Below, piece after piece: positions 40,037-48,554 of a DNA stretch of 64,000 nt. The notes beneath the pieces were generated by a model. It was given only the letters and a program-made list of their open reading frames with translations. It did not search any database and was not told the DNA's origin. The number at the start of each line of letters is the position of its first letter. Position 1 is the stretch's first letter. The DNA lies in contig JASEFH010000005.1 in assembly GCA_030019205.1 (NCBI GenBank), positions 62,001 to 126,000 of the forward strand, in the 5' to 3' direction. Origin of the DNA: Methanomicrobiales archaeon (GTDB lineage Archaea; Halobacteriota; Methanomicrobia; Methanomicrobiales; JACTUA01). A program made the translations under genes and the position numbers.

Positions 40037-40355
40037 GGACCCCCTGCTCGATCGCCATCAGGACCGGTGGGAGATAGCAGCTCGATACCTGTCCACGACC
40101 TCGCACGGGCGGGTGCTGCCGACATCTTTTAAACCTCCATGGAGCTGATCCGCAACGCTCAGACCCGTTTGGACATGGCGTTGACGGATCAGGGCCGGAT
40201 GGAGAGAATTGACGTAAAATTCCCGATAGGTGCGGGATATCTTTCTATCCGAATTAGACCACGTAAATGCAGGAATTCCGTGTTTGTTAAAGAAATCTGG
40301 TTGACGTGCTGGAGGAAACGTATTAATAGAATCGCGATTCTCTCGATGAATCGTT
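40037..40355. other. Intergenic region upstream of tupA with long inverted repeat
   Basis: The 319 nt hold a TATA-like CTTTTAAACC near 40126-40135 and, at 40145-40192, a 14-bp stem with one bulged base: CTGATCCGCAACGC against GCGTTGACGGATCAG. A second TATA-like CGTATTAATAGA lies about 26 nt before the tupA ATG. A short open frame starting MELIRNAQTRLDMAL overlaps the repeat but shows no family. Confidence 0.5.
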
Positions 40356-41306
40356 ATGAGACACAGAAACCTGATTTCAACTGCCGGGATCGCTCTGATA
40401 GCGGTCCTCCTCGCCTTCAGTGCGGGCTGCACCGTTGAAGATCTCACGAACGTCGATAACGCAACCCCGACGCCGACGGCCGGCCCCGGGGGCGTCCTGC
40501 GGATCGCGACCACGACGAGCCTGGATGCCACAGGTCTCCTCGCCGAGATTGAGGAAACCTACGAGGGCATGACGGGTGTCGACATGCAGATCATCGCCCA
40601 GGGCACGGGCCAGTCCCTGGAGACCGCCCGGCGCTGCGACGTCGACCTGGTGCTCGTGCACGCGCCGTCGCTGGAGGAGCAGTTCATCGCCGATGGCTTC
40701 GGCATCAACCACCGCTGCTTCGCCTACAACTACTTCATCATCGTCGGGCCCGAGAACGATCCGGCGGGGATCAACGGGACGGAGCCGGTAGAGGCGTTCC
40801 AGGCGATCTTCGAGGCGGGCGAGAACGGAACTCCGGGCGTCGCCTTCGTCTCCCGCGGTGACAACTCCGGCACGCATACGGCCGAGCGACTGCTCTGGGA
40901 AGCGGCCGGCTACAACTACGCCACCGATATCCAGGGATCGAACTGGTACTTCGAGACCGGCCAGGGCATGGGCGAGACACTGGTCCAGGCCAACGAGCGG
41001 AACGGCTACACGCTCTCGGACGAGGGGACGTATCTCTCGCTCCAGCGGAATCTGGATCTGGTGACGCTCGTGGGACAGGGGCCGGAGCTCCTGAACCGCT
41101 ACAGCGTGATGGCGGTCAACCCGGAGCAGTGCCCGGATGCGAACGTCGAGGCAGCGAACGGCTTCATCAACTGGCTCATCTCGGACGAGGGCAAGCAGCT
41201 GGTCGGCGAATTCGGCCAGGCGGAGTTCAACCAGTCGTTATTCACGCCACTCTACGAGCCGGAGTGCCAGCAGTTCAACTGCACCTGCTCCGGGTCGGTC
41301 TCCTGA
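40356..41306 (+). CDS. tupA: Tungstate ABC transporter substrate-binding lipoprotein TupA, 316 aa
   Basis: The extracellular tungstate receptor. A lipobox-like SAGC gives a lipid anchor, and a short threonine/proline linker follows. The ligand-binding start LRIATTTSLDATGLLAEIEE is diagnostic of the TupA family, with later segments DVDLVLVHAPSLEEQFIADG, GVAFVSRGDNSGTHTAE and EGTYLSLQRNLDLVTLV. The ATG is about 26 nt from a TATA box, so the transcript may be nearly leaderless. It begins the tupABC operon. A second oxyanion importer in the same window suggests separation of tungstate from molybdate supply. Confidence 0.92.
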   Translation: MRHRNLISTAGIALIAVLLAFSAGCTVEDLTNVDNATPTPTAGPGGVLRIATTTSLDATGLLAEIEETYEGMTGVDMQIIAQGTGQSLETARRCDVDLVLVHAPSLEEQFIADGFGINHRCFAYNYFIIVGPENDPAGINGTEPVEAFQAIFEAGENGTPGVAFVSRGDNSGTHTAERLLWEAAGYNYATDIQGSNWYFETGQGMGETLVQANERNGYTLSDEGTYLSLQRNLDLVTLVGQGPELLNRYSVMAVNPEQCPDANVEAANGFINWLISDEGKQLVGEFGQAEFNQSLFTPLYEPECQQFNCTCSGSVS

Positions 41307-41360
41307 TCGCGTGTACGGGTGGGATGGGGAGGGATAGGCTGTGTGCGGGGGGAGCGGGTG

Positions 41361-42065
41361 ATGCTGCTGCAGGTCACCGAGAACGAGATCATTGAGGGGA
41401 TCGTCGAAGCCATCCGGCTGATCGTGACCCTCGATCCGACGGTGATCGAGATCACGATCCGGTCGCTCTACGTCTCCCTCACCGCCACCTTCTTTGCTTC
41501 CTTAATCGCCCTCCCGCTCGGGGCGCTCATCTACTTCCGTGAGTTCCGGGGAAAAAGGGCCGTGATCAACACTCTCCAGACATTGTATGCGATGCCCACG
41601 GTGATCATCGGACTCGTCGCCTTCCTCCTCCTCTCGAGAACCGGTCCGTTCGGTTTCCTGGGTCTCCTCTTCACGCCCGGTGGAATGATCGTGGCCCAGA
41701 CGCTCCTGATAATTCCCCTGATCACCGGCCTCACCGTCGCTGCCATGAGCAATATCGAGCGGGAAATGCGCTACACCATCATCTCCATGGGAGCAAGCCT
41801 GTACCAATCAATCCTCACGATTTTGCGTGAGGCTCGGTTTGCAATCTTCACCGCCGTCCTGATCGGGTTTGGGCGGGCCATCGCGGAAGTGGGGACCGTG
41901 CTGCTGGTCGGCGGCAACATCCGCGGGTTCACCCGCGTGCTCACCACGGCGATCGCCCTCAATACCTCGATGGGGAACTTCACCCTGTCGATCGCGCTCG
42001 GGATCATCCTCCTGGGCGTGGCCCTGATCGTGAACCTGGTCCTGAACCTGGTGCAACAGCGATGA
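41361..42065 (+). CDS. tupB: Tungstate ABC transporter permease TupB, 234 aa
   Basis: A permease with about five or six helices. It has PTVIEITIRSLYVSLTATFF near the N terminus, FRGKRAVINTLQTLYAMPTV and the ATPase-contact loop IISMGASLYQSILTILREAR. The ATG follows a GGGGGGAGCGGGTG stretch; an earlier in-frame ATG gives a glycine-rich leader that is unlikely. It overlaps tupC by an ATGA. Confidence 0.9.
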   Translation: MLLQVTENEIIEGIVEAIRLIVTLDPTVIEITIRSLYVSLTATFFASLIALPLGALIYFREFRGKRAVINTLQTLYAMPTVIIGLVAFLLLSRTGPFGFLGLLFTPGGMIVAQTLLIIPLITGLTVAAMSNIEREMRYTIISMGASLYQSILTILREARFAIFTAVLIGFGRAIAEVGTVLLVGGNIRGFTRVLTTAIALNTSMGNFTLSIALGIILLGVALIVNLVLNLVQQR

Positions 42066-43168
42066 ACGAACTGATCACCGCACGGGAGATCTCCAAGGTC
42101 TACGGCGAACAAAATATACTGAAGGGCGTCAACCTCACCGTTCGGAAGGGAGAGATTCTCGGGATCATCGGCCCGAGCGGATCGGGGAAGAGCACCCTCC
42201 TGCGCATCCTCGACCTGATCGAGCCCCCGACCTCCGGGGATCTCAGGGTGTTCGGGGTGAATACTCGGGAGGAAGAGCATCGCTGGCTGGAGCTGCGCCG
42301 GCGGATGGGCATGCTCTTCCAGAAGCCGATCGTGTTCAACACGAACGTCTACCAGAACATTGCCCTGGGCCTGCAGTACCGCAGGCTGAACAGGGCGGAG
42401 ATCGAACGGAGGGTGAAGGCGGCGCTGGATTCTGTCGGACTTTCGCAGTACATCAAGAGCCGGGCCCGGGATCTATCCGGGGGCGAGCAGCAGCGGGTGG
42501 CGTTATCAAGGGTTCTCGTCACCCAACCGGAGATCCTCTTCCTGGATGAACCCACGGCCAACCTCGACCCGACCTCCACGGCCACTATCGAGAAGATCGT
42601 GCGCCGCCTGAACCGGGAGGACGGGATGACGGTGGTGATGAACACTCACGACATGCTCCAGGGGCAGCGCCTGTCCAACCGAATCGGCGTGATGATCGGC
42701 GGAACTCTCGTACAGACCGGCTCCCCCCAGGAGATCTTCCAGACACCGAAGTCCCGTGCGATTGCCAGATTCGTGGGGATAGAAAACATCCTCTCCGGCC
42801 CCATTCTTTCGAGGGACGGGAGTCACACCGTGGTGGAGGTGGAAGGGCAGAGGATCCTATCCACATCGACTCTGCCTGCCGGGGCAACGGAGGTCGATAT
42901 CCTCATACGGGGCGAGGACATCGATGTCCGGCGTCAGGAGCCAGCTGGCGGTTCTGATATGAACGTCTTCTCCTGCACCATCACCCGCATTGAATCGATC
43001 GCCCCTTACGTTCGCGTGGAGGTGAATTGCGGGGGATTTCCCCTCACCGTGCTGCTGACCGCCCGCTCGGCGGCGGCGCGTGAACTCGACACGGACATGG
43101 AGGCCTGGGTATCCTTCCGGGCAGATATTGTCCACATGCTGCCCCGAGAGAGCGGCGCTCCTGGGTGA
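42062..43168 (+). CDS. tupC: Tungstate ABC transporter ATP-binding protein TupC, 368 aa
   Basis: The ATPase of the tungstate importer. Walker A is GPSGSGKST, the Q-loop is MLFQKPIVFNTNVYQN (as in TupC), the signature is LSGGEQQR, Walker B is ILFLDEPTANLD and the H-loop is VVMNTHDM. It has a C-terminal extension of about 125 residues with TOBE-like features (VDILIRGEDIDV and following), longer than the minimal TupC. As in WtpC, this could allow feedback by bound oxyanion. The ATG overlaps the tupB stop. Confidence 0.9.
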   Translation: MNELITAREISKVYGEQNILKGVNLTVRKGEILGIIGPSGSGKSTLLRILDLIEPPTSGDLRVFGVNTREEEHRWLELRRRMGMLFQKPIVFNTNVYQNIALGLQYRRLNRAEIERRVKAALDSVGLSQYIKSRARDLSGGEQQRVALSRVLVTQPEILFLDEPTANLDPTSTATIEKIVRRLNREDGMTVVMNTHDMLQGQRLSNRIGVMIGGTLVQTGSPQEIFQTPKSRAIARFVGIENILSGPILSRDGSHTVVEVEGQRILSTSTLPAGATEVDILIRGEDIDVRRQEPAGGSDMNVFSCTITRIESIAPYVRVEVNCGGFPLTVLLTARSAAARELDTDMEAWVSFRADIVHMLPRESGAPG

Positions 43169-43222
43169 AGGTTACGGGGACGCCTCGTCGCGAAGCTGGA
43201 GAAATTTCACGCCCTCTGGTGT

Positions 43223-44653
43223 TTACCAGTCGACGAAGACGCTCTTTGTGCGCGTCCAGTTGAAATAGGCCTGGATGCCGTTCTCCCGCCCGGTGCCGCT
43301 CTCCTTCACGCCGCCAAACGGGACTTCGGGCAGCACGGTCAGGTGGCGGTTCACCCAGACGATGCCGGCCTGCACCTGCGAGAAGAACTCCCGGGCCACA
43401 TGCAGGTCCCGCGTCCAGACCGACGCCCCGAGGCCGTAGCGGGTGCCGTTCGCCTGCTCGAGCGCGTCGTCTAGGTCCGCCACCGCCATGACGGGCAGGA
43501 CGGGCCCGAAGATCTCGTCCTCCAGCACGGCGGAGCCGGGCGGGGGGTCCCGGATGAGGGTCGGCAGGTAGAAGGAGCCGGCGTCGTACTCCGCCCCGGG
43601 CGGCGCCCGCCCGCCGGCGAGGATCGCGCCCTTCCTGCTCTCCCGCACCTCCTCCACGGCCCGGCTCACCCGCTCCCGCTGCGCCATGCTGACGAGCGGG
43701 CCCATGTCGACGGAGGGGTCGAGCCCGCTGCCCACCGTCAGCCCCTCCACACGCGCCTGCAGCTTCTTCACGAACGCACCGGCGATCTCTTCGTGGAGGT
43801 AGAGGCGCTTCACCGCGGTGCAGGTCTGCCCGGCGTTGTAGAAGCGGCCGCGGACGGCGCCGGCCACGGCGGCGTCCAGGTCGGCGTCCCGCCAGACAAC
43901 CATCGGGTCGGAGCCGCCGAGCTCCAGGGAGACCTCCTTCAGGCTCGATGCGGCGAGCTCGCGGATGCGGTGTCCCGTGGCGGTATCCCCGGTGAACGAG
44001 ATGCGGCGGATCGCGGGGTGGCGGACGATCGCCTCCCCGACCACGCCGCCCCTCCCCGTCACGACGTTCAGCACGCCGGGGGGGAGACCGCCCCGCTCCA
44101 GGATCGCCGCCAGACGGAGCACGGTGAGCGGCGCCTCGGAGGCGGGCTTGAAGATCATCGCGTTCCCGGCGAGGAGCGCCGGCGCGACCTTCCAGCCCAT
44201 GATGATCGCGGGCATGTTCCAGGGGATGATCGCCCCGCAGATCCCGATCGGCTCGTGAATCACCACCGCGTCGCTCGATCCCCCGAGATGCAGCAGGTCG
44301 CCGTGCACGGCTGCGGAGATGCCGCCGTAGAACTCCAGGATGTTGGCCAGGCCGCGTAGCTCGTCGACGGATTCGCCGATCGGTTTCCCCTGCTCGCGGG
44401 TGAGCAGGCGGGCGAGGTCTTTGTGCTCTTCCCGGATCATCGCAGCCGCCCGCAGGAGCACCTTCCCCCGCTCGCGGACGGTCCGCGCGGACCAGCCCGG
44501 AAATGCCTCTTCCGCGGCGTCCACCGCGGCATCCACGTCCTCTTCCGTCCCCTGGGGCACCCGGTCCACCGCTTCGCCGGTTGCGGGATTGACGACCGGG
44601 ATCCAGGCCCCGCTGGATGAGGCCAGCTCCTGGCCTCCGATCCGCATCTGCAT
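43223..44653 (-). CDS. NAD(P)-dependent aldehyde dehydrogenase, 476 aa
   Basis: A complete aldehyde dehydrogenase of the succinate-semialdehyde/lactaldehyde type, oxidising an aldehyde to a carboxylic acid in the cytoplasm. The general-base glutamate lies in SLELGGSDPMVV, the nucleophilic cysteine in FYNAGQTCTAVKR, and the cofactor region in ISFTGDTATG. The C-terminal end PFGGVKESGTGRENG is typical. In methanogens, close relatives act in the F420 side-chain (lactaldehyde) pathway, but the substrate cannot be assigned from sequence. It is convergent with tupC and divergent from the following ATPase gene. No molybdopterin or tungstopterin motif is present. Confidence 0.92.
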   Translation of the reverse strand: MQMRIGGQELASSSGAWIPVVNPATGEAVDRVPQGTEEDVDAAVDAAEEAFPGWSARTVRERGKVLLRAAAMIREEHKDLARLLTREQGKPIGESVDELRGLANILEFYGGISAAVHGDLLHLGGSSDAVVIHEPIGICGAIIPWNMPAIIMGWKVAPALLAGNAMIFKPASEAPLTVLRLAAILERGGLPPGVLNVVTGRGGVVGEAIVRHPAIRRISFTGDTATGHRIRELAASSLKEVSLELGGSDPMVVWRDADLDAAVAGAVRGRFYNAGQTCTAVKRLYLHEEIAGAFVKKLQARVEGLTVGSGLDPSVDMGPLVSMAQRERVSRAVEEVRESRKGAILAGGRAPPGAEYDAGSFYLPTLIRDPPPGSAVLEDEIFGPVLPVMAVADLDDALEQANGTRYGLGASVWTRDLHVAREFFSQVQAGIVWVNRHLTVLPEVPFGGVKESGTGRENGIQAYFNWTRTKSVFVDW

Positions 44654-44791
44654 GCAGGTACCCTCAGCGGGAACCTATAAGAATCCCTGCCCGAAGGGGA
44701 GAGAATACCCCCGCCCAGGTACGCGGGCTTCCTTCCCATGGGGACCGGGCGGCGGGATGGAAGGTCGTGGACGAGAACGGATCCCTGTTTT

Positions 44792-44807
44792 ATACACCTT
44801 GGTGTAT
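44792..44807. promoter_or_regulatory. Palindrome between divergent genes
   Basis: ATACACC, a TT spacer and GGTGTAT form a perfect inverted repeat overlapping a TATA-like TTTTATAC. It lies 33 nt upstream of the ATPase start and about 140 nt from the aldehyde dehydrogenase start, which suits an operator. Confidence 0.4.
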
Positions 44808-44839
44808 GATTTCTATCTGTAACCTGTGGACTAGACCGT

Positions 44840-46223
44840 ATGATACGTCCCGGGTATCTCGAGATCGTCGGTCCGTACAATCTATGGAGAGGGGACGTGG
44901 CAACGGGCATCCCCCGTGACGCCTACGTAGACACGATCCGTGGGACACTCGCCGTGCCTGGCATCATCACATGCGTCACCGGGGGTCCGGCGAGCCGGAA
45001 AGACCTTCATCTGCCGGCAACTTCTCTCGGCATTGGTGGCTTCGGGATCGTCGCGGGAGCAGACGCTCTACGTCAACCTCGAGGAGCCGTTCCTGCAGCC
45101 TGCCCTCTCCGTTCGGCTCCTGGACGATCTTTATGAGACGTACCGTCACTACCTCAACCCGGGGGACCCCTGCTACATCGTCCTGGATGAGGTCCAGAAC
45201 ATCCCTGGCTGGGAGAAGTGGGTGCGAATGATGCTCGAGCGATCGGAGCCTGCGAAGATCGTGGTCACGGGATCGTCGTCCAGGATCGTGCAGCAGGAGC
45301 TGGCCACCGTGCTGACCGGGCGGTACATCGAGGTGAGGGTCTATCCACTCAGTTTCCGGGAGTTCCTGACGTTCAGACAGGTCAGGATCGAGAACCTCGA
45401 CATCCGGGAGAAGGAACTGACGCAGCGCTTCTCCGAGTACCTGGAATTCGGGGGATTCCCGACGGCGGTCTGTACGGATCGGCTGCAGATGCGCAGGGAG
45501 TTCTTAAAAGACCTCTTCGATTCCATCGTAACGAGGGATATTGGCGCCCGGTACGGGCTGCGGCGCATCCAGGCGCTGAAAGCCGCGGCAGTCCTCCAAT
45601 TCCAGAGCATCCCCGCACCGGTAAGCGTGCAGGAGCTCTCCCGGGCCCTCAGGGCCGCCGGCACGGCGCTCTCTCCCACGACTGTGAACGGATTTCTGGC
45701 ATACTTCCCGGAGAGCCTCCTCTTCGTGTTCGTGCCCATCTTCTCGTACAAGGCAAAGGAACGGATGCAGTATCCGAGAAAGGCGTACTGTGTCGATACG
45801 GGCCTTGCCAACGCCGCCGCCCTGCGTTTCTCGGAGAATGCGGGGAGGATGGCGGAGAATGCCGTTGCCATGGAGCTCTTCCGAAGGTACGGTCCTGAAA
45901 ATGTGTTCTACTGGAAGGGCGAGGGAAAAGAAGTCGATTTCGCCGTCGTCAGCGATGCGAGGCCCCGACTGCTCGTCCAGGTGGCGTGGACGCTGGATGC
46001 CGTGAAGACGAAAGAGAGAGAGATACAGGGGCTTGCCGCTGCGATGAAAGAGTTCGGGAAAATTGACGCTCTCATTCTCACCGCCTCCGGAGGCGTGGGG
46101 GCGGCCCCGATACCGGGCATCCGGCACCAGAGCACCTGGCGCTGGCTTCTTGGAGAATCCGACGCCTCGAACAGCGATCTCCCTGATGATCCGGATTTAT
46201 CAGGCGAATGTGCTGCGCGTTGA
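44840..46223 (+). pseudogene. AAA-family ATPase with DUF4143, frameshifted in the Walker A
   Basis: An ATPase of the AAA_14/DUF4143 group, often with unknown cellular roles. The start MIRPGYLEIVGPYNLWRGD runs in one frame to ITCVTG, and the rest is in the next frame from VRRAGKTFICRQ. The break falls in a run of five G at 44981-44985, exactly inside GVRRAGKT. Removing one G restores a continuous protein of about 460 residues. Walker B CYIVLDEVQN, sensor GSSSRI and the C-terminal nuclease-like DUF4143 segment YWKGEGKEVDFAVV are intact. A homopolymer sequencing error is as likely as real inactivation. Confidence 0.8.
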
Positions 46224-46803
46224 ATTCCCCTTTGAAAATCGCTCCTCATGGCGATCGGTTCGATCCGGGCCGCTATCGTTGGACTGCGCTGGAATCGGGC
46301 TCACGGAATCCAGGGCCGTGCCGATAATTTTTTCTTCAAAAGTAAAGGCTGGACGCTCGATGGAGAAACCGCCCCTCCTATTGACAGAAGATGAAGGAAA
46401 GGACACCTCTTGGTCCACCTTATCCGCGAGCATCCCTATCCATACCTGTAATGTGCACGTGCCCGATAGAGGGTGGATAATCTGGCTCTGTCGAGATCCT
46501 GATCGAGGTTGACGGCTTTCTGGCGTTCTCAGGGGAGGGGGCGAGACCCCTCTCACACTTTCGTACGATAGAGAGGCTTCCATCGGTATTCGCAATCCCA
46601 CACAGGCCTATCGCACTATTCCCCTCCCCCCTCGGGGAGGGGAGGGGGAGGCCCGGAACGGGCCACGGGGAGGGGAGAACCGGATCATCGATAGAATATC
46701 TGTGGAACGGGTATAAATGCGCCGGAGGGCTTTTCTTCAGAGCGGATAGTTTGGCTACATTTAAGCCTCGCACGCCTCGTACAAGCTACGGAGTTGTTCT
46801 GCC
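46224..46803. other. 580-nt region without a gene, containing a GC-rich inverted-repeat element
   Basis: No recognisable protein is encoded on either strand. Between about 46619 and 46678 the sequence alternates CCCCTCCCCC-like and GGGGAGGGG-like tracts that can fold on themselves (CCCTCGGGGAGGG and GGCCCGGAACGGGCC), resembling a dispersed intergenic repeat. TATA-like sequences (GGTATAAATG, ACATTTAAGCC) lie 40-90 nt before the amidotransferase gene. Confidence 0.4.
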
Positions 46804-47493
46804 ATGCACGTCGCCATCTTCCAGCATGCAGAGAACGAGCCGGGCGGCATCTTCGATGCACTGCTCCAGGAGAAGGGGGTCCCCTTTGAGTACATCCGGC
46901 TCTACGAGAGCGGAGAGGTGCCCCCGCTCGACGCCACGCACCTCCTCTTCATGGGCGGCCCGATGAGCGTGAACGACGAGCGGGAGTACCCGTACCTCGC
47001 AGAGGAGAAGGCATGCATCCGTAGTGCCATTGCGAAAGGGAGTCCGGTGCTCGGAATCTGCCTCGGGGCCCAGCTCATCGCCTCGGCGCTGGGCGGCCGG
47101 GTCTTCGGGTGCAGGGAGGAGATCGGATGGCGCACGGTGAGGAAGGCGAGCGAGGGGGCATTCCCGGGCTTTCCCGGGAAATTCAAGGTATTCCAGCTGC
47201 ACGGAGAGACGTTCGAGGTGCCGCCCGGCGGCACCCTCCTCTGCAGCGGCGAACAGGTGCAGAACCAGGCGTTCTCCATCGGGAGCGCGATCGGTCTGCA
47301 GTTTCACCTGGAACTGACGGAAGCTCTCATCGAGGACTGGGTGCGGGATCTCCCGGGCATCGAGCGGGAGCGCATCATGGCGGATACGGATCTGCATCTT
47401 GCCAGGAGCAATCATCTCTGCCGGCTGCTTGCCGGCACGTTTCTGAATGGGCACAGCGGGGCTGGACAGGTGCGCATGCATCCCGGGATTTAA
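46804..47493 (+). CDS. Class I glutamine amidotransferase (GMP-synthase-like), 229 aa
   Basis: A stand-alone glutamine amidotransferase domain. The catalytic triad is visible as Cys86 in GICLGAQ and His168 and Glu170 in LQFHLEL. Other motifs are FMGGPMSVNDE and KVFQLHGETFEVPPG, typical of the GMP-synthase-like group that also includes gamma-glutamyl hydrolase-type enzymes. There is no partner synthetase gene nearby, so it may hydrolyse a gamma-glutamyl compound or serve a distant partner. Length is normal. Confidence 0.88.
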   Translation: MHVAIFQHAENEPGGIFDALLQEKGVPFEYIRLYESGEVPPLDATHLLFMGGPMSVNDEREYPYLAEEKACIRSAIAKGSPVLGICLGAQLIASALGGRVFGCREEIGWRTVRKASEGAFPGFPGKFKVFQLHGETFEVPPGGTLLCSGEQVQNQAFSIGSAIGLQFHLELTEALIEDWVRDLPGIERERIMADTDLHLARSNHLCRLLAGTFLNGHSGAGQVRMHPGI

Positions 47494-47754
47494 ACAGTCA
47501 GGATGGCAAAGGAGAGGATTCGGACTTGGGTGTCCCTCGCAGCAGCCGCTGCCATGCACGCAAGGGGACGGTCATGCCGTCCTTCCCGCACTGGCTGGCA
47601 TGGGCACATACCGAACGCCTTCTGCGCTGGCGCCCGTCCTGCCGGCACCCGGACTCGCCCTCCGAACGGCCGCTTCGAGGACGAGACTCCGTGGAATGCG
47701 GTTGCTGCAAGGCTTATACGCGGGAGGCGATATACTGTCTGCCGGAGTTGATGC

Positions 47755-48342
47755 ATGGCTGACCGCGCTCTTCAGGCCGTTTACCTGATCGGCCTGATCG
47801 CGGGATCCGCGATCCGGATCTACTACACGCGGCGGGCCAGAAAGAGGCGCATCGCCGTCCGCCGCGAGACCCGGCTGGACAGAGCCCTCCTGAACCTCCC
47901 GCTGCTCGGCATGGTCCTCATCCCGCTCCTCTACATCCTCACGCCCTGGCTGGATTTTGCGGATTACTCCCTGCCCGGCTGGAGCGGGGGGACGGGCGCG
48001 GCAATCTTTGCCGCCGCCCTGATCCTCCTGTGGAGGTCGCATGCCGATCTCGGGGCCTGCTGGACGCCGGTCCTCCTCCTTGTAGAACACCACAGACTTG
48101 TCACCCGGGGTGTCTACCGGTACATCCGCCACCCCATGTACGCCGCCCACTGGCTGTGGGCGATAGCCCAGCCCCTCCTCCTCCAGAACTGGATCGCAGG
48201 ACCTGCCATGTTCCTGACGTTCCTCCCCCTCTACCTGGTGCGGGTCGGGCGCGAGGAGGAGATGCTGCTCGAGGAGTTCGGCGAGGACTACCGCGTCTAC
48301 ATGCACCACACAGGAAGGCTCCTCCCCCGCCTCTGGAGATAG
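47755..48342 (+). CDS. Isoprenylcysteine carboxyl methyltransferase-like membrane protein, 195 aa
   Basis: A small membrane protein of the ICMT/PEMT family. The AdoMet-binding C-terminal signature is present: VTRGVYRYIRHPMYAAHWLW followed by REEEMLLEEFGEDYRVYMHH. Four or five helices precede it. Methylated substrates in archaea are unknown and could be lipids or small lipophilic compounds. It is convergent with the radical SAM gene downstream. About 260 nt upstream of it hold no recognisable gene. Confidence 0.8.
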   Translation: MADRALQAVYLIGLIAGSAIRIYYTRRARKRRIAVRRETRLDRALLNLPLLGMVLIPLLYILTPWLDFADYSLPGWSGGTGAAIFAAALILLWRSHADLGACWTPVLLLVEHHRLVTRGVYRYIRHPMYAAHWLWAIAQPLLLQNWIAGPAMFLTFLPLYLVRVGREEEMLLEEFGEDYRVYMHHTGRLLPRLWR

Positions 48343-48554
48343 AGGTCATCTGGCATCCATTGGGGGACTGGAGAACAGGCCGTCCGGGCGTCCCGAGGTC
48401 CAAGGTGATGGATCGGGTCATGGCGGAGGGGATCCTGGCGATCGGGAAGGCGTATCGCCTGCCCGCATCTCCTTTTCGAGAAGAGAGAAGGCTGCCGGGG
48501 TCGACCCCTCGCCCTGCGATCCCGCTCTCACCCTCTCCGGCAGGGCGGGGATTC

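Noticed and set aside
43223-44653. Tungsten-dependent aldehyde oxidoreductase, suggested by the Mo/W neighbourhood
   Set aside because: The protein has the catalytic cysteine and glutamate of NAD(P)-dependent aldehyde dehydrogenases and no pterin or iron-sulfur motifs.
46619-46680. Possible CRISPR repeat or IS end in the GC-rich alternating tract
   Set aside because: Units are unequal with no spacers, no transposase lies nearby and no target duplication was seen, so it is described only as an intergenic inverted-repeat element.
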